A DNA stretch of 64,000 bases from Bacteroidia bacterium (GCA_025999935.1 BNXY01000003.1:1-64000), one strand, 5' to 3'. Positions 45,597 to 53,544 are shown, counted from the first letter of the stretch. Program-made: numbers and translations. Notes: a model not told the origin generated them from the sequence alone.

Positions 45597-46385
45597 GCGA
45601 TAGTTGCCTGCCTCGCAGTAACGACAGTTTTCGCCTCGTGCGAAGAAGACAACAGCGCAGCGAAAGACGACAGCGCAGCGTACTGAAAACAGTGGGAAGG
45701 CAGTATGTCTAATCAGGGCTACACCAAAGGATGGCCCAAAGAATTTTTGGAAAACCGGCTCCACAACGCCCTCGCCGACACGCTCCGCCTTGTTCTCGAC
45801 AACAAAGACCTTGTTTACTATATGTACAGTCCTGAAGACATACGCGGCAAACTCTATATGTACATGCGCGTTTCCAAAGCCGCAACCTACGACACATTCA
45901 TAAAAGTTACAGGCAGGGATGACCGATGGACACTGGCAAATTCTATTACCGAACAGGGATTTGCCGGTTGCGCGTGGCTTGGCAGGGAAGGAACAGATAT
46001 AGCGTACTACGTGTTAGAGATGTATTGCTCCGATTCACCGTACACCGAAAAAATCATCACCTACGGCATCACTTTCGATATAGGCAAAAGCACGATAAAA
46101 CCCGAATCAATGGGCGAAATCAACCGTATCGCCAAGTTGATGACCGACAATCCCGATTTGAAATTCTCCGTCGAGGGACATACCGACAACACAGGCTCGG
46201 CAGCCACCAACCAGACGCTTTCCGATGCCCGTTCAAAAGCCGTTGTCGATAAATTAGTGGAAACGGGTATCTCCAAAGACCGTCTCACAAGTGCAGGCAA
46301 AGGGCAAAACTCGCCCATTGCCGACAACAGTACCGACGAAGGACGGGCAAAAAACCGCAGGGTAGAGTTTATTAAAATCAATTAA
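45558..46385 (+). pseudogene. OmpA-family lipoprotein with in-frame TGA
   Basis: The leader MKTSIRINLRNVAAIVACLA is followed by TTVFASCEEDN (lipobox Cys) and then a TGA codon at 45684-45686. The same frame continues without a stop to 46385: MSNQGYTKGWPKEFLENRLH, and a C-terminal OmpA domain (ITYGITFDIGKSTIKPESMG, FSVEGHTDNTGSAATNQTLS, DARSKAV, GRAKNRRVEF) that binds peptidoglycan. One base change would restore a complete protein of about 275 aa. The downstream part alone could start at ATG 45705 but would lack a signal. Confidence 0.75.
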
Positions 46386-46387
46386 AA

Positions 46388-46442
46388 ATTACGAATTACG
46401 ATGTTTTCAGCTTCCGTAATTCGTAATTTGAAATTCGTAATT
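46388..46442. repeat. ATTACGA heptamer repeat hairpin, copy 1
   Basis: Two heptamers ATTACGA (46388-46401) and inverted relatives TAATTCGTAATTTG and TTCGTAATT to 46442 can form a stem-loop just after the OmpA gene stop. A longer copy is at 52334-52398. Confidence 0.65.
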
Positions 46443-46463
46443 GAAATAAGCGTTCTTTGACAT

Positions 46464-46477
46464 ATTGGTTTACACGT
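46464..46477 (+). repeat. Cassette left-end repeat, copy 3
   Basis: ATTGGTTTACACGT preceded by TTCTTTGACAT, matching the copy at 42146 over 25 bases. Confidence 0.75.
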
Positions 46478-46521
46478 TTAAATTTTGGACAGGAAAATGT
46501 TGCCGGTTCAAAAAAATGTTC

Positions 46522-46529
46522 TACTTTTG
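46522..46529 (+). promoter_or_regulatory. -7 box of the AbiE operon
   Basis: TACTTTTG, 41 bases before the AbiEi ATG. A hairpin (TGATAATAGT...ACTATTATCA, 46535-46561) lies between them and may be an operator for AbiEi, which autorepresses in characterised systems. Confidence 0.55.
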
Positions 46530-46570
46530 CAAGCTGATAATAGTAAAAATCACTATTATCAGTTCCTGTT

Positions 46571-47140
46571 ATGGCGAAAGAAATAATTTATACGGTATTT
46601 TCGGATAGCCGCACAGTGTTCAGGCTTAATGATATAGCATTATTGCTGAATAGTACGGATATTTATTTGTCCCAAAAATTGCACAAATTAGTTAGCGATG
46701 GATTGCTGCTCAATTTGCGTAAGGGTATTTACGCGAAAAAAAATTACAATCCCGCAGAGTTGGCATGTATTCTCTATACGCCGACCTATATTTCGCTCAA
46801 TTATGTTTTGGCGCGGAACAGCGTTATTTTTCAGTTCGACAGCGCAATCACCAATGTCAGTTATTTGACCCGCGAAGTGGAAATTGACAACCGGCGTATA
46901 GCGTATCGAAAAATGAAAAATGAGATTCTGTTGAATACGGCAGGTATTGTTTGTGAGAACAACATAAATACAGCCACGCCCGAACGCGCTTTTCTGGATA
47001 CGCTGTATCTGTTCGGCGATGTATATTTTGACAATATAGGTGCATTGAATTACAGGAAGATACAAGGTCTCTTGCCGATTTACAAATCGAAAAGGATGGA
47101 AGATTATGTCAATAGAAATTTTGAAAGAAATGGACAATAA
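46571..47140 (+). CDS. AbiEi-type antitoxin (type IV toxin-antitoxin)
   Basis: 189 aa. An N-terminal winged helix (FSDSRTVFRLNDIALLLNST, KLVSDGLLLNLRKGIYAKKN) and C-terminal AbiEi domain (PTYISLNYVLARNSVIFQFD, TVSYL-like segment, ATPERAFLDTLYLFGDVYFD). Characterised AbiEi proteins repress their operon and neutralise the partner nucleotidyltransferase. The toxin gene starts 35 bases before its stop. Antitoxin intact although the toxin is interrupted. Confidence 0.85.
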   Translation: MAKEIIYTVFSDSRTVFRLNDIALLLNSTDIYLSQKLHKLVSDGLLLNLRKGIYAKKNYNPAELACILYTPTYISLNYVLARNSVIFQFDSAITNVSYLTREVEIDNRRIAYRKMKNEILLNTAGIVCENNINTATPERAFLDTLYLFGDVYFDNIGALNYRKIQGLLPIYKSKRMEDYVNRNFERNGQ

Positions 47141-47243
47141 CAAACACAAGATGTATCTGACACAAATATTGACGGATATTTATTCCGACCGTGAATTGTC
47201 TGTTAATTTGGGATTCAAAGGCTTATGTACAGCTACACATAAG

Positions 47244-47276
47244 CCCTTTTTATGTATAGTAAATGCTTATGTAAAG
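47244..47276 (+). repeat. RIT left terminal inverted repeat
   Basis: 33 bases, core ATGTATAGTAAATGCTTATG. The right copy is the inverse with CCCTTTT in place of CCCTTTTT. Confidence 0.88.
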
Positions 47277-47382
47277 CAATAAAATTAACACGCATATAAT
47301 CAATAGTTTAGGCAATAAAAGTTTTTGTTTACTGTACATAATATTTCTATTTTTATGCATCTAACATAAAAATAATAGAAGT

Positions 47383-48630
47383 ATGGAGCAACAACAAGAA
47401 TTGAAGTTTCGTGATGTTATTGATAGGGCATCACAGCATTTAAGGGCGATTCATCAACTTTCAGAAAACACTATCAAAAAACACCGTGACAACTGGCATT
47501 CTCTTTTAGACTTTGCGGAAAAGCAAGGATTACCTTTAGTCCAAGGAACTATTTGTGAGCAGTTTATCGACCATCAGTTAAAAAGTAATGAAGAAGTACT
47601 TGATTCCAAACGTTCTCTGTTGTATTCGGTCAAACTGTTACAGGAATATATCAGAGGCGGTAAGATATTAAGTAAAAAAGAAACGTATGAGTTTCATGGA
47701 GAGATCGGTGGCTTGATGAAAGCATATATTTTGGAAAAAACATCCGAGCATCTCCGTGAATCATCCATTCACACCTACCAGCTTCAATTGTCCCGGTTTT
47801 TACACTATCTTTCCGACAATGGCGTTTGTCATCTTCCGGACATCCGGATTGAACATGTTCTGCTATATATCAGGCAATTGTCACCGGAACATAAAAGTAA
47901 TCTGTACATTGCCATAAGCATGATAAAAAGATTTCTTAAATGGTTATTCGACAGCAAATTATCAACAGTAAACCTGTCCTTACAGATTCCAAGTGGCCGA
48001 TATGTTCAACAGTCTGAGCTACCGGCTGTATATACGCGAGAAGAAATAGAACGGCTACTGGAGACTGGTGTTGACCGCGGATACTCCACAGGGAAAAGAA
48101 ATTACCTGATACTATTACTTGCCGCCCGTTTGGGACTTCGAGCATCAGACATCTGCAATCTGAAGTTTGAAAATATCCATTGGGAGAAAAACTTTCTATT
48201 GATAGATCAGGTAAAAACAGGCAGGACATTGGAACTGCCGTTGCTGGCAGATGTAGGCAATGCCATTATAGACTATCTCCGCTATGGTCGTCCCAAGTCG
48301 GAAGAAGCGTATATTCTTTTAACATCCAATTCGCCTCATCGCAAAATGGAACCTTCCGCCACATTTAGCATTGTTACTTCCGCCTTCAAGCGAGCCGGCA
48401 TAAATATCTCCAATAAAAAGCATGGGGCGCATGCTCTGCGACATTCACTTGCAGCCCGCCTGTTGGAGGGGCAAACGACACTGCCGGTCATCTCCGAAGT
48501 ACTGGGACATGAAAAGACAAATTCCACCATGTATTACCTTCGCATAGATATTACCTCGCTAAGTACCTGTATATTGGATGTTTCACCCGTCAAGGAGGAA
48601 TTTTATAATCAATTTAAATGGAATGAATGA
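47383..48630 (+). CDS. Tyrosine recombinase A of the RIT element
   Basis: 415 aa. A SAM-like N-terminal domain (HQLSENTIKKHRDNWHSLLD) is followed by the catalytic domain: Arg in ARLGLRASDICNLKFENI, Lys near QVKTGRTLELPLL, H-x-x-R in HGAHALRHSLAARLL, His in EVLGHEKTNSTMYY with nucleophile Tyr in TMYYLR. All catalytic residues are present. Longest of the three, as in other RIT elements. Its end overlaps the next gene by 4 bases. Confidence 0.9.
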   Translation: MEQQQELKFRDVIDRASQHLRAIHQLSENTIKKHRDNWHSLLDFAEKQGLPLVQGTICEQFIDHQLKSNEEVLDSKRSLLYSVKLLQEYIRGGKILSKKETYEFHGEIGGLMKAYILEKTSEHLRESSIHTYQLQLSRFLHYLSDNGVCHLPDIRIEHVLLYIRQLSPEHKSNLYIAISMIKRFLKWLFDSKLSTVNLSLQIPSGRYVQQSELPAVYTREEIERLLETGVDRGYSTGKRNYLILLLAARLGLRASDICNLKFENIHWEKNFLLIDQVKTGRTLELPLLADVGNAIIDYLRYGRPKSEEAYILLTSNSPHRKMEPSATFSIVTSAFKRAGINISNKKHGAHALRHSLAARLLEGQTTLPVISEVLGHEKTNSTMYYLRIDITSLSTCILDVSPVKEEFYNQFKWNE

Positions 48631-49601
48631 TGAAAATAGTATATCATGGCATTTACGCCTCCCTGCTTACGGAATTTATTAATTTCAAACGGCATTGCGG
48701 TTTTAAATACAGTACTGAATCAAAGATTTTTCTTCTTTTTGACAGATTAACAATAGATAAAAAAGAAGATACAATCGGAATCAGCAGGGATTTGGCAGAC
48801 ATCTGGAGTGTTAAGAGAGATAACGAATCGGAGGCATATCGTTATAAACGGTGTATTACGCTGAATCAATTTTCATTGCATCTGAACAGAATGGGCATTG
48901 AATCGGCTATGGCGCAGGCTCCCAAGCCCAAGAAAAACTTTACACCGCACATTTATACACAGAAAGAATTGAATACCATATTTGATGTATGTGATAATCT
49001 GGAATGTGGCTGTATCAAAAGAGATTCCCTAAACATGGTTATGCCGGTATTAGTACGTTTTCTATCTGCTACCGGAGTGAGAATAGGGGAAGCTCTTAAC
49101 TTGAAAACAAACGATATAAATTTCCTGTACAATTATTTGGTACTTCGGGATACCAAAAATGGTAAAGAAAGATTATTGCCCTTTACGCAATCTTTATCTG
49201 TTGCATTAAAACAATATGCAAAACACAGGGACAGGCTTAATCCGCCTAAAGAAGACGGTTACTTTTTCCTGACGGCAAGAGGTCGAAAATGTAATCCGGA
49301 ACAAATATACAAAGTGTTCCGTAAAATTTTGGACAAGGCAAAAATCCCGTTCAAGGGCGGTCACTATGGACCGAGAGTACACGACCTTAGACATACTTTT
49401 GCCGTGAAATCTCTCGTTTCCATGGCTGAAAACGGTATGGATATTTACTGTTCTCTGCCTATCCTTTCAACCTATCTGGGGCATCAGTCGATGGAAGCTA
49501 CCAATCAATATGTTCGTTTAACAGCCGAACAACATCCCGGACTTATGCATAATCTTGAAGCTGTTTTTATTAATGTTTTTCCATCACTTAAAGAGATATG
49601 A
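48627..49601 (+). CDS. Tyrosine recombinase B of the RIT element
   Basis: 324 aa, ATG overlapping the previous stop (ATGA). Catalytic set: Arg in SATGVRIGEALNLKTNDI, Lys in TKNGKERLLPF, H-x-x-R in RVHDLRHTFAVKSL, His in TYLGHQSMEATNQYVR with Tyr near its end. The N-terminal core-binding domain is partly diverged. Overlaps recombinase C by 4 bases, so the three are translationally coupled. Confidence 0.9.
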   Translation: MMKIVYHGIYASLLTEFINFKRHCGFKYSTESKIFLLFDRLTIDKKEDTIGISRDLADIWSVKRDNESEAYRYKRCITLNQFSLHLNRMGIESAMAQAPKPKKNFTPHIYTQKELNTIFDVCDNLECGCIKRDSLNMVMPVLVRFLSATGVRIGEALNLKTNDINFLYNYLVLRDTKNGKERLLPFTQSLSVALKQYAKHRDRLNPPKEDGYFFLTARGRKCNPEQIYKVFRKILDKAKIPFKGGHYGPRVHDLRHTFAVKSLVSMAENGMDIYCSLPILSTYLGHQSMEATNQYVRLTAEQHPGLMHNLEAVFINVFPSLKEI

Positions 49602-50611
49602 CAGCAACAGATTTTTCAAAATACCTCACAGCCTTTCTGACCAAATATTTGGTGAATGAAAGAGGGGCAAGTCCAAATACAATCAAATCATATCGAGACA
49701 CTTTTGTCCAATTTATAGATTATCTAATCCATCAAAGAGGAATGAAATTACAAAAAATCACACTCTCCGTGATTACCAAAGAATGGATTGTTGATTTTCT
49801 TGATTGGTTGCAACTGGAAAAGAAATGTGGTAACGCAACCAGAAACAACAGACTGGCAGCATTACACTCCTTCTTTAAATATGTACAGTTTCACTATCCG
49901 GATCATTTGTTTGAGTACCAAAGAATCTTGTCTATAAAAGTCAAGAAGCACAAAAAAGAAAACATCAATTACCTGACTATAGATGGGATACGTCTGCTTT
50001 TGGAACAACCGGACGCAACAACCTCAAAAGGCAGGAGGGATATTGCTTTGTTGTCCCTGATGTATGATACCGGTGCGAGAGTACAGGAAATGGTCGATTT
50101 AACCGTACAGGATGTGCATATTGACAGTCCTCATACAATTAGGATAATGGGAAAAGGGCAAAAAGTGAGAATAGTGCCATTGATGGAAGAGCAGATGAAA
50201 ATCCTTCTTTGTTATATGAAGGAAAATGGACTTATACGAAGCGAATGCAGACCTTATCCGCTTTTTTCAAATAACAGAAAAGAAAAATTGACAAGGGGAG
50301 GCATCACGCATATTGTACAAAAATATGCACAATCTGCCAGAAAGAAAGATTCAAATCTTATTCCTGCAAAACTAAGCTGTCATTCCCTGCGCCACTCAAA
50401 GGCGATGCATCTACTGCAAGCGGGTGTAAATCTCGTTTATATCAGGGATATTCTTGGGCATGTTTCAATCCAAACCACGGAAATATATGCAAGAGCAGAT
50501 TCTAAACAAAAACGAGAGGCTATTGAAAAAGCATATATCGCTGTGTCGCCGGATGTCAACCCACTGTGGGTAAATGATGATAATCTATTGGATTGGTTGA
50601 AATCTTTTTAA
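49598..50611 (+). CDS. Tyrosine recombinase C of the RIT element
   Basis: 337 aa. Core-binding domain (LVNERGASPNTIKSYRDTFV), then Arg in DTGARVQEMVDLTVQDVH, Lys in MGKGQKVRIVPL, H-x-x-R in CHSLRHSKAMHLLQAG, His in DILGHVSIQTTEIYAR and Tyr in EIYAR. All catalytic residues present. About 70 bases separate its stop from the right terminal repeat. Confidence 0.9.
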   Translation: MTATDFSKYLTAFLTKYLVNERGASPNTIKSYRDTFVQFIDYLIHQRGMKLQKITLSVITKEWIVDFLDWLQLEKKCGNATRNNRLAALHSFFKYVQFHYPDHLFEYQRILSIKVKKHKKENINYLTIDGIRLLLEQPDATTSKGRRDIALLSLMYDTGARVQEMVDLTVQDVHIDSPHTIRIMGKGQKVRIVPLMEEQMKILLCYMKENGLIRSECRPYPLFSNNRKEKLTRGGITHIVQKYAQSARKKDSNLIPAKLSCHSLRHSKAMHLLQAGVNLVYIRDILGHVSIQTTEIYARADSKQKREAIEKAYIAVSPDVNPLWVNDDNLLDWLKSF

Positions 50612-50681
50612 ATATTATGTGTAGTAATCAAGTGAAAGGATAATGTTAATCTACTGAATATTATCTTAGTAACTCTGATTA

Positions 50682-50713
50682 CTTTACATAAGCATTTACT
50701 ATACATAAAAGGG
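50682..50713 (-). repeat. RIT right terminal inverted repeat
   Basis: 32 bases, inverse of 47244-47276 apart from one missing T. The interrupted toxin gene resumes directly after it. Confidence 0.88.
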
Positions 50714-51344
50714 AGGAACGGCGGCGATGCTGTTTTACGGTTTGCCGCGTTTTTCGGTCGATTTGGATTTTAATTTACTGGATAAAAATTCAGCCGAAAA
50801 AACGTATCAAAAAGTAAAGAAAATCGTATTGAGATACGGTAAAATTCACGATGAGGCGCAAAAGTTCTTCGGCGATTTGCTTTCACTCGATTACGGACAC
50901 GGCGAAAGAAACCTAAAAATAGACATTTCGCACCGCGCCGAAAACGACGAGTATGTAATAAGAAACTTGCTTGGTATTAACGTAAAAATAATGGAAATCA
51001 GCGATATGTTTTCGCATAAGCTGGTTGCCTTGCTTGGACGGAAAGAATTTGCCGAGCGCGACATTTTCGACTGCTGGTATTTTATGAAAGAAAAAACGCC
51101 GGTCAATCGGCAAATTGTGGAAAGCCTGACGCAAAAGCCGCTTTCGGAATATTTGCAGGATTGTATTGATAAAATGGAAAATTTGCCCAAACGCAGTTTG
51201 CTTTACGGGCTTGGCGAATTGGTTGCAGACGACATGAAATCGTTTGTCCGCAACAAACTGCAGCAGGAAACGGTGTTTTTACTGAAATCCTATCAAATGT
51301 TCCTCCTGTTGAAAAAAAGCTGACCCCAATCTTTTTCAGGCTTC

Positions 51345-51379
51345 AAAGCGTGTAAACCAATCATCAAAGGTTTACACGC
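51345..51379. repeat. Cassette palindrome, copy 3
   Basis: GCGTGTAAACC (51348-51358), loop AATCATCAAA, GGTTTACACGC (51369-51379). Unlike the other copies no T-run follows; the next gene's promoter lies 27 bases on. It appears to serve as right end of the AbiE unit and left end of the VapBC unit. Confidence 0.8.
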
Positions 51380-51405
51380 AAATTGCTTTATTGAGCAAAA
51401 AACGC

Positions 51406-51413
51406 TATCTTTG
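51406..51413 (+). promoter_or_regulatory. -7 box of the VapBC-like pair
   Basis: TATCTTTG, 26 bases before the ATG at 51440. Confidence 0.6.
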
Positions 51414-51439
51414 CCGTACAAATATAAAAACATAAGATT

Positions 51440-51682
51440 ATGTACAGGCAAGTATTCACCCCGACATTCGGAGATATTTCGATTTCAATTCCGCCGAGTT
51501 GGTACGGACAGGAGATTGAAGTGATAGCATTTCCATTGACAGAAGTCCGGCAGGAGCCGGAACCTGATTTGGTCGCGGAACGCCGCCGGAAACGCGAAGA
51601 AAACAGCAGGAAATATTCCGTCAATTTCAAAGAGGTTGGATTTAAGTTCGACCGCGATGAAGCCAACAATTATGACGAGTAA
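51440..51682 (+). CDS. VapB-like antitoxin partner of a PIN toxin
   Basis: 80 aa. A beta-rich N-terminus (TFGDISISIPPSWYGQEIEV, IAFPLTEV) resembles the short sheet domain of antitoxins that lack a classical AbrB fold, followed by an acidic linker and a basic stretch (ERRRKREENSRKY). Identified mainly from its place: its stop overlaps the PIN gene start by 11 bases. Confidence 0.65.
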   Translation: MYRQVFTPTFGDISISIPPSWYGQEIEVIAFPLTEVRQEPEPDLVAERRRKREENSRKYSVNFKEVGFKFDRDEANNYDE

Positions 51683-52076
51683 GTTAGCGGTAGATACCAA
51701 TATAATTGTCTATCTCCGCTCTACGGACTATCCCGAAAAAAGCAGGAAGGCGAATGAACTTCTTGACCATTCGCCTGTCGTGTCCGTGCAGGTAGTTTCG
51801 GAATATTTGAACGTAACCAAGCGATTGTTTAAATATCCCAAGCAGAAAATCATGGAAATATGCTTGGCCGATTTGGACGGATGCCTCATACAGCCTGTTA
51901 CCTACGCCACTTTGCAACGGGCAAAAAACCTTATTGACCGTTACGATTTTCAGATTTTCGACGGTATCGTTGTTGCTTCGGCTCTTGAAGCCGGTTGCAA
52001 CACCTTGTATTCCGAAGACCTGCAACATGGCTTAATGGTAGAAAAACAACTGAAAATCGTCAATCCGTTTATATAG
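51672..52076 (+). CDS. PIN-domain toxin (VapC-like ribonuclease)
   Basis: 134 aa from the ATG at 51672. PIN acidic residues: Asp in KLAVDTNIIVYLRS, Glu in VVSEYLNV, Asp in YDFQIFDGIVVASALEAGC and Asp/Glu in TLYSEDLQHG. It should be a Mg-dependent RNase neutralised by the upstream protein. Intact, and followed by a cassette palindrome. Confidence 0.87.
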   Translation: MTSKLAVDTNIIVYLRSTDYPEKSRKANELLDHSPVVSVQVVSEYLNVTKRLFKYPKQKIMEICLADLDGCLIQPVTYATLQRAKNLIDRYDFQIFDGIVVASALEAGCNTLYSEDLQHGLMVEKQLKIVNPFI

Positions 52077-52096
52077 ACGGCATAAAATTTCAACTG

Positions 52097-52140
52097 AAAA
52101 AGCGTGTAAACCAATCATCAAAGGTTTACACGCTTTTTTT
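52097..52140. repeat. Cassette right-end palindrome/terminator, copy 4
   Basis: GCGTGTAAACC (52102-52112), loop AATCATCAAA, GGTTTACACGC (52123-52133) and T7. Arms and loop are identical to copy 3. Marks the right end of the array. Confidence 0.82.
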
Positions 52141-52172
52141 GGTGTAATAATAATTTTAAAAAATAGAAATAT

Positions 52173-52331
52173 ATGGAATTAGTAAGCAGAATCAAAAGTA
52201 TCCTGGTCAGCCCCAAAACAGAGTGGCAGACCATCGAGGCGGAAAATGCGCCTCACGCAAAAGTGTTTACCTCGTATGTCGTGTCGGCAGTTCTTTCGTT
52301 CGTGCTCGCGGCAATGCTTTTAGTCAATTAA
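52173..52331 (+). pseudogene. YIP1-family membrane protein fragment
   Basis: 52 codons: MELVSRIKSILVSPKTEWQT then IEAENAPHAKVFTSYVVSAV and a hydrophobic end. This is the first TM portion of Bacteroidota YIP1-family proteins (about 200 aa). A stop follows immediately before a heptamer-repeat hairpin, so the remaining TM helices are lost. Confidence 0.6.
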
Positions 52332-52333
52332 AA

Positions 52334-52398
52334 ATTACGAATTACGAATTACGAGAGGGCTGTCCTGTATCGTAATTTGTAATTTGAAATTCGTAATT
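52334..52398. repeat. ATTACGA heptamer repeat hairpin, copy 2
   Basis: Three tandem ATTACGA units (52334-52354), a spacer, and inverted relatives (TCGTAATTTGTAATTTG, TTCGTAATT) to 52398. Same structure as 46388-46442 and also directly after a stop codon. Confidence 0.7.
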
Positions 52399-52406
52399 CA
52401 AAAAGT

Positions 52407-52862
52407 ATGGACGAGAAAGATAAAGACCGGAAAGACGAATGGCCGGACGACGACCAGGTCATTTATATTCCTGACGAGGAGTATTACAGCTTTATGCAAT
52501 CGCTCCGCAAATTGGAAGGTTCGTTTACGTACTTCCTGCCCAAGAAACAGGGCGTATCGGGGTTGGCTGAAACGAGCGTAAGCATGTGGGATTTGAGCGT
52601 AAATGCGCATTATTTATTCTCCGTTGCCGACAAGATTTCGGTTTATCCCTTAGCCGATTTGGGAATTTTAGGATTTATTTCCAAGGGAGGCTTTTTGCGT
52701 TTTTATCAACCTGTATTATCAATCATTCACTGGGAAATGGTAAGTGAATATCAACAGCCGCAATCCGGTTTTAATGAGACGCCGGTTTCGGAATATTTTT
52801 TCACTATTTTCAGTTGTCCGTCCACGATTTCGGAAACCGTATCAATCTGTCCGTTTTCGTAG
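52407..52862 (+). pseudogene. Outer-membrane beta-barrel fragment in a composite frame
   Basis: 151 codons. The N-terminal part (MDEKDKDRKDEWPDDDQVIY) is charged and unrelated to the middle. Residues about 66-90 (LSVNAHYLFSVADKISVYPL, ADLGILGF) match one hairpin of a porin-like barrel. The last third overlaps the antisense YwqK gene and looks like chance reading. Probably a deletion relic rather than a gene. Confidence 0.45.
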
Positions 52863-53443
52863 TAGCTTACGGATTTGATGTATTCTCCGTTTTTCAGGGT
52901 CGATACAATCCGCTTGGCGCCTGAATTGTAATATAGTTTGTAAGTATGCGTTCTGTTTTTATCCCGAGGAATAACTTCTTCGCTCTTTATTTTTCCATCC
53001 GGAAAATAAGCATAGCGGGATAAAAGCACACCTTTTTTGTAAGTCCATTTTTCGGCAAGTGAGCCATCCGGAGAGAATTTCTGACACAAGCCGTCCATTT
53101 CCCCATTGAGATAATTCTCTGTATCAGTGATTTTTCCTTGAGCGTATTTTGTCAGCAGGCCGTTTAGTTTATCCCGTTTGTAGGTTTCTTCTTGATTGAG
53201 CGCTCCCGAAAGGTCGAAATATTTCCAGACCCCTTCTTTAAGCCCTTTTTCATAGACCCCTTCTGTTTTTGTTTTCCCATTCTGCTTGTAAAATTCCTTG
53301 TACGAACCTTCCTTCTTATCATTTAATTGATAATAGGATAGGGTATAATAAGGCGCCTCTTCGGTAATCAACCGGGGCGGGTCTTGGGCAAACATGCTGA
53401 TATTAGCCCACAAAAGCGAAATGAGCAGAAATCTAATTTTCAT
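52751..53443 (-). CDS. Exported MORN/YwqK-repeat protein
   Basis: 230 aa from the ATG at 53443, giving a signal peptide (MKIRFLLISLLWANISMFAQ). Repeats of GxYKEFYKQNGKxKTEG and EGVWKYFDLSGALNQEETY, plus KNGEYIKSVSYYENGQIDTV, are YwqK-type MORN variants. The name antitoxin is often attached to this family but no toxin is visible nearby. Probably a cell-envelope protein. First core gene after the array. Confidence 0.82.
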   Translation of the reverse strand: MKIRFLLISLLWANISMFAQDPPRLITEEAPYYTLSYYQLNDKKEGSYKEFYKQNGKTKTEGVYEKGLKEGVWKYFDLSGALNQEETYKRDKLNGLLTKYAQGKITDTENYLNGEMDGLCQKFSPDGSLAEKWTYKKGVLLSRYAYFPDGKIKSEEVIPRDKNRTHTYKLYYNSGAKRIVSTLKNGEYIKSVSYYENGQIDTVSEIVDGQLKIVKKYSETGVSLKPDCGC

Positions 53444-53544
53444 GTGATTAATTTGTTTTTTTATGGAACCATGGAACCCGCATTTAATCATGCTCTTTGG
53501 CGCAACTTTTGCATGCGGGTTTCATGTACACAAAGTCTAAAAAC

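Larger units (their letters stand above)
47222..50713 (+). mobile_element. RIT (recombinase-in-trio) element, 3.5 kb
   Basis: Three overlapping tyrosine recombinase genes on one strand are flanked by near-perfect inverted repeats (47244-47276 and 50682-50713, differing by one T in a T-run). This is the RIT architecture. The left junction has 22 additional bases outside the repeat with an internal palindrome (CTTATGT...ACATAAG). Removing 47222-50713 restores the AbiEii reading frame exactly, so no target duplication is needed. It carries no cargo genes. Confidence 0.85.
47106..51323 (+). pseudogene. AbiEii/AbiGii nucleotidyltransferase toxin, interrupted by the RIT element
   Basis: The 5' part (47106-47221) encodes KMYLTQILTDIYSDRELSVN then LGFKG. 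The 3' part (50714-51323 in frame) continues GTAAMLFYGLPRFSVDLDFN (nucleotidyltransferase GS/GG...DxD core) and SHRAENDEYVIRNLLGINVK to a C-terminal helical region. Joining the parts across the element gives GFKGGTAAMLFYGLPRFSVD, the expected family motif, so the gene was intact before insertion. The left fragment now reads into the element as a 58-aa chimera. The right part could start at ATG 50727 but would lack the N-terminal half. Confidence 0.88.

Noticed and set aside
45684-45686. Selenocysteine or programmed readthrough at the TGA
   Set aside because: No selenium genes are in the window, and the codon lies in a linker of a surface lipoprotein; a mutation is simpler.
47383-50611. Tn554-type transposon
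   Set aside because: Tn554 has two tyrosine recombinases and a different third protein; here all three proteins have complete tyrosine recombinase motifs and the ends are inverted repeats, which fits RIT.
43249-52140. Classical integron attC sites and gene cassettes
   Set aside because: The palindromes lack the paired RYYYAAC/GTTRRRY core boxes and no integron integrase with its extra domain is present; the recombinases belong to the RIT trio.
42146-52140. CRISPR array
   Set aside because: The repeats are 0.7-5 kb apart with genes between them; there are no short uniform spacers or cas genes.
52700-52862. C-terminal third of the 52407 frame as a real protein end
   Set aside because: It is antisense to the end of the YwqK gene, which has clear repeats; the reading is chance.
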